Assembly: GCA_900546625.1 (NCBI GenBank)
Contig: URDU01000054.1
Location: 1 to 7,684, forward strand
Direction: 5' to 3'
Length of the DNA: 7,684 nt
Source of the DNA: an uncultured Lachnobacterium sp.
GTDB lineage: Bacteria > Bacillota > Clostridia > Lachnospirales > Lachnospiraceae
The notes under the pieces are model-generated. The model was not told the origin of the DNA. It saw only the letters and a program-made list of their open reading frames with translations, and ran no database searches. Both the position numbers and the translations under genes were made by a program. Shown in pieces: positions 5,610 through 7,684 of this stretch (the stretch's first letter is position 1; each line of letters begins with the position of its first letter).

Positions 5610-7415
5610 TTATGAATTTCTCCTGTTTTTAAGCTTCAATATTCCACCAGCTGCAAGAAGCACAACACTCAGGCATGCCACGATAAATAAATCAGGAACA
5701 TAATCCTTTATTACCCAATATGGCACTCCTCCCACAATAGGCGCAATAACTATTCCCACCGGCAAAAACAGATGCAGGAAAATATTCGCTATCAGGTTTC
5801 CGCTATTGTCTGTTCTCCATTTGCGCGACTTGATAATCTCCATCAGCGCAACCGATATAAATGCCGCAAAGACAAGGTCATAGAACAAGTGCGAATCAAC
5901 ATAATCCTTTGGATCAAGCTCGTCTGTTGCGTATCCCATAAGCGTCATCACAACCTTTGAGGTTACCTTATTCATCAGATTGTTTGTGACCATATAGTCA
6001 TTGGTATTTGCAAGGAATACAACACCTACACCGCTCTCCGGAAGCAGATACATGTCTGCGATATAATTCTCCGTGAGACCTGTGTGATTGTACACTGTCT
6101 CTGCATATTTATCCGAACGTACCCAGCCCATGCCGTAGCCCGTCTCACCGGACTCATCCATAGGCACCGTTGCCCGAAACATTGTGCTAAGGCTCTTGTC
6201 AGAGAGTATTCCATAGCCGCCACGCAGATACATCTGCAGATATTTTCCCATATCATTTGCGCTGGACGCAATATAGCCCGCCGGTACAGTGGACCATGAA
6301 TCGCTGAGCGGATACTTCACATCGCTTTCCACTGAAAAACCAAAATAATTGTTGTGACCTGTAATCAGTCCATCCTCTTTAGCCTTTGCATAGGTTGCGC
6401 TGCTGTGTGTCATGCCAAGCGGTGTAAAAAACGTCTCTGTCAGATAATCGCTGTAGCTGACACCTGATACTTTTTCCACTATAAGCCCAAGTATGTCATA
6501 ATTGACATTCGCATAGGTATATTCACCATTTTTGCCAACAATCCTTGCATTTCCCACATGCTGATACACGCCCAGTCCGCTTGTGTGATTGAGAAGCTGT
6601 CTGATTGTAATCCTTGTCGCATCCTTTGGATTTTTGAACACCTCAGCTGCATCCAGATAAGGATTTACCGGGCTGTCAATATTCAGATGTCCTCCCTCAT
6701 ACAGCTTCATGATGCATGCCGCAGTAAACGACTTGCTGAGTGAGCCTGTGATAAACGGTGTATCAAGGCTATCACAATCCCCATAGGTACCGGAGAAAAG
6801 CACGCCCTCTGCATCTACCACCTCAACTGCCATGCCCGGAATCCTGTAATCGTCACAGGCCGCCTTTAAGGTATCCTCTATCTCTGTATATTTCGGCGAA
6901 TAATTGTTGTTGTCAAGCCTTGGAATCATATCTATCACAAGACCTACTATAATAGCAACCACTATTCCCATCAGAGCTCTCTGTGGTATCAGTCCGATAT
7001 AATGTGCATAATTGGTATATGTCTTTTTTGCCATATCCTCGGTGCCCTTTATCCACACCTTAGGCGTATGTGCATACCAGCCACAGTATATGACCAGCTC
7101 AAGAAACAAAAGCACCGCCATCCATATCAAAAGCGCAAACACAAAGCCCGTCGAAAAGCTTGTCGCACCGGCTATTGATGTCAGTATGACAAGCGCTATC
7201 GTCCAGAATATAAGTGTCGGCAGCTTCTTTACAAACTTCTCCCAGTCTGTCATGATACGGATATTCCGATTCCTGTAGCCACGCATATGCATGACCTTTT
7301 TCTGCAGCTTCTCAGGCATATTGCTTATCTTATATGCCGGATCCCGCTTTATCCGTATCACTCTGTATATGCCAAATATTAAGCAGCAGACTATTATCTC
7401 AACTGCCAGTATCAT
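5610..7415 (-). CDS. Seven-helix membrane serine hydrolase, class C beta-lactamase/PBP-like domain
   Basis: This 601-residue protein has an extracytoplasmic beta-lactamase-family (PF00144) domain at about 170-490 set between membrane helices. Catalytic motifs are intact: SLSK (Ser225, Lys228) with the nucleophile Ser225, Y-A-N (Tyr301, Asn303) as the second motif, and H-T-G (444-446) as the third. LLNHTSGL (about 274-281) and PLGMT (about 332-336) are typical of the family. Helices lie at about 2-18, 69-86, 91-114 and 146-165 before the domain, and about 505-526, 540-562 and 575-592 after it. Basic loops (YRVIRIKRD, KSRKWR, the KLKNRR end) obey the positive-inside rule and put the catalytic domain outside. 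Relatives include D-Ala-D-Ala peptidases, esterases and beta-lactamases; the substrate is unknown. The start is ATG 7415, since AAGGTGG (7430-7424) is 8 bases upstream; GTG 7427 overlaps that site. It is a single-gene transcript with its own promoter and terminator. Confidence 0.9.
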   Translation of the reverse strand: MILAVEIIVCCLIFGIYRVIRIKRDPAYKISNMPEKLQKKVMHMRGYRNRNIRIMTDWEKFVKKLPTLIFWTIALVILTSIAGATSFSTGFVFALLIWMAVLLFLELVIYCGWYAHTPKVWIKGTEDMAKKTYTNYAHYIGLIPQRALMGIVVAIIVGLVIDMIPRLDNNNYSPKYTEIEDTLKAACDDYRIPGMAVEVVDAEGVLFSGTYGDCDSLDTPFITGSLSKSFTAACIMKLYEGGHLNIDSPVNPYLDAAEVFKNPKDATRITIRQLLNHTSGLGVYQHVGNARIVGKNGEYTYANVNYDILGLIVEKVSGVSYSDYLTETFFTPLGMTHSSATYAKAKEDGLITGHNNYFGFSVESDVKYPLSDSWSTVPAGYIASSANDMGKYLQMYLRGGYGILSDKSLSTMFRATVPMDESGETGYGMGWVRSDKYAETVYNHTGLTENYIADMYLLPESGVGVVFLANTNDYMVTNNLMNKVTSKVVMTLMGYATDELDPKDYVDSHLFYDLVFAAFISVALMEIIKSRKWRTDNSGNLIANIFLHLFLPVGIVIAPIVGGVPYWVIKDYVPDLFIVACLSVVLLAAGGILKLKNRRNS

Positions 7416-7475
7416 TTTATCAACCACCTTATGTCTTATTTGCAGTCTGTTTGAGGCTGCACTTTACATAACAAA

Positions 7476-7504
7476 AATTTAGCACATTTTTTGTTCTATG
7501 TAAA
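7476..7504 (-). promoter_or_regulatory. Promoter of the serine hydrolase gene
   Basis: TTTACA (7504-7499) and TAAATT (7481-7476) are spaced by 17 bases, with TG one base before the -10 (TGCTAAATT), an extended -10. Transcription would start near 7469, giving a leader of about 55 bases that contains an imperfect inverted repeat (TGCAG at 7442-7446 with CTGCA at 7458-7462). Confidence 0.7.
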
Positions 7505-7522
7505 CACAAAATAATATGAATA

Positions 7523-7684
7523 CTACGGGCTGTAAGCCCCACAAAGCGGTGGCGCACACGGACTCCCATGAGAGCTACGCTTTGCTGTCAAGTGGCTGTA
7601 CGAATTATGCTTTTTAAGTTTTCTATGCTCGACGAAACCGTCGAAACTCGCCCTCCATGGCTCGATTTCTCCTTGCCTCGGCGT
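7523..7684. other. GC-rich, hairpin-dense element running off the right edge; candidate interspersed or structured repeat
   Basis: By hand count this stretch is about 53% G+C, against about 29% in the 80 bases before it (7441-7520), and it changes abruptly near 7521. It holds three good inverted repeats: GGGCT/AGCCC around GTA (7527-7539), CAAAGCG/CGCTTTG (7542-7548 with 7578-7584), and TCGACG/CGTCGA around AAAC (7629-7644). Both strands carry short open frames without ribosome binding sites: 33 codons on plus at 7516-7617, and an open frame entering from the edge on minus that ends at 7523. Their products look unlike the neighbouring proteins. I see no transposase, RNA gene or known riboswitch core. 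An interspersed repeat typical of some Lachnospiraceae genomes is the best guess. Confidence 0.4.

Noticed and set aside
7516..7617. Plus-strand 33-codon frame starting at ATG 7516
   Set aside because: No Shine-Dalgarno sequence precedes it, it lies in a hairpin-dense region, and the opposite strand is also open. Kept only as part of the possible repeat element.
7523..7684. Minus-strand frame open for 53 codons from the window edge, possible gene 3' end
   Set aside because: It has no visible start, its composition is unlike neighbouring proteins and it contains several inverted repeats. The sequence beyond the edge would be needed to decide.

Overview
The window looks like a chromosomal segment from a Lachnospiraceae-type Firmicute. 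The Agathobacter/Roseburia/[Eubacterium] rectale neighbourhood is my best guess, and that is inference from protein families, not a search. The signs are AT-leaning DNA, strong AGGAGG-type ribosome binding sites, sigma-A promoters, U-tract terminators, a DUF6465-like protein, and a small Arg-rich C-terminus protein of a kind common in that family. All six protein genes lie on the minus strand. The only plus-strand gene is the 3' part of a tRNA at the left edge.

Layout from right to left, the direction of transcription. (1) 7684-7505 is a GC-rich stretch with several hairpins and no convincing gene; it runs off the window and resembles an interspersed or structured element. (2) 7415-5610 encodes a seven-helix membrane protein carrying an extracytoplasmic class C beta-lactamase-like serine hydrolase domain. 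It has its own promoter (7504-7476) and a clear terminator (5598-5570). (3) An extended -10 promoter (5560-5552) starts a tight four-gene unit: a membrane-anchored SH3 protein (5515-4970), a ten-helix EamA/DMT permease (4945-4112), a 113-residue Arg-rich protein (4070-3729), and an 842-residue membrane-anchored protein (3710-1182). The last has a beta-propeller-like middle and a C-terminal domain resembling a C39 papain-like peptidase whose catalytic residues appear lost. (4) A well-formed promoter (1097-1069), abutted upstream by a perfect 7-bp inverted repeat, drives an HPr-like phosphocarrier (1022-768) and a lysine/glutamate/alanine-rich DUF6465-like protein (745-227). A strong bidirectional terminator (143-184) ends that unit. 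(5) 1-54 is the 3' portion of tRNA-Gly(UCC) on the plus strand.

Working together: the four-gene unit and the serine hydrolase before it are mostly envelope proteins facing outward (SH3, propeller/pseudo-peptidase, serine hydrolase) plus one permease. This suggests cell-envelope or peptidoglycan-related work, but no substrate can be read from sequence. The HPr-like protein keeps His15 and Ser46 but has Asn in place of the near-invariant Arg17, so it may be a regulatory or specialised HPr paralogue. The most interesting points are this HPr variant paired with DUF6465, the apparently dead C39 domain on a propeller protein, and the structured element at the right edge. Start codons were reassigned for three genes because the Shine-Dalgarno sequence fits an internal ATG better than the most upstream start; a fourth was shortened by one codon.
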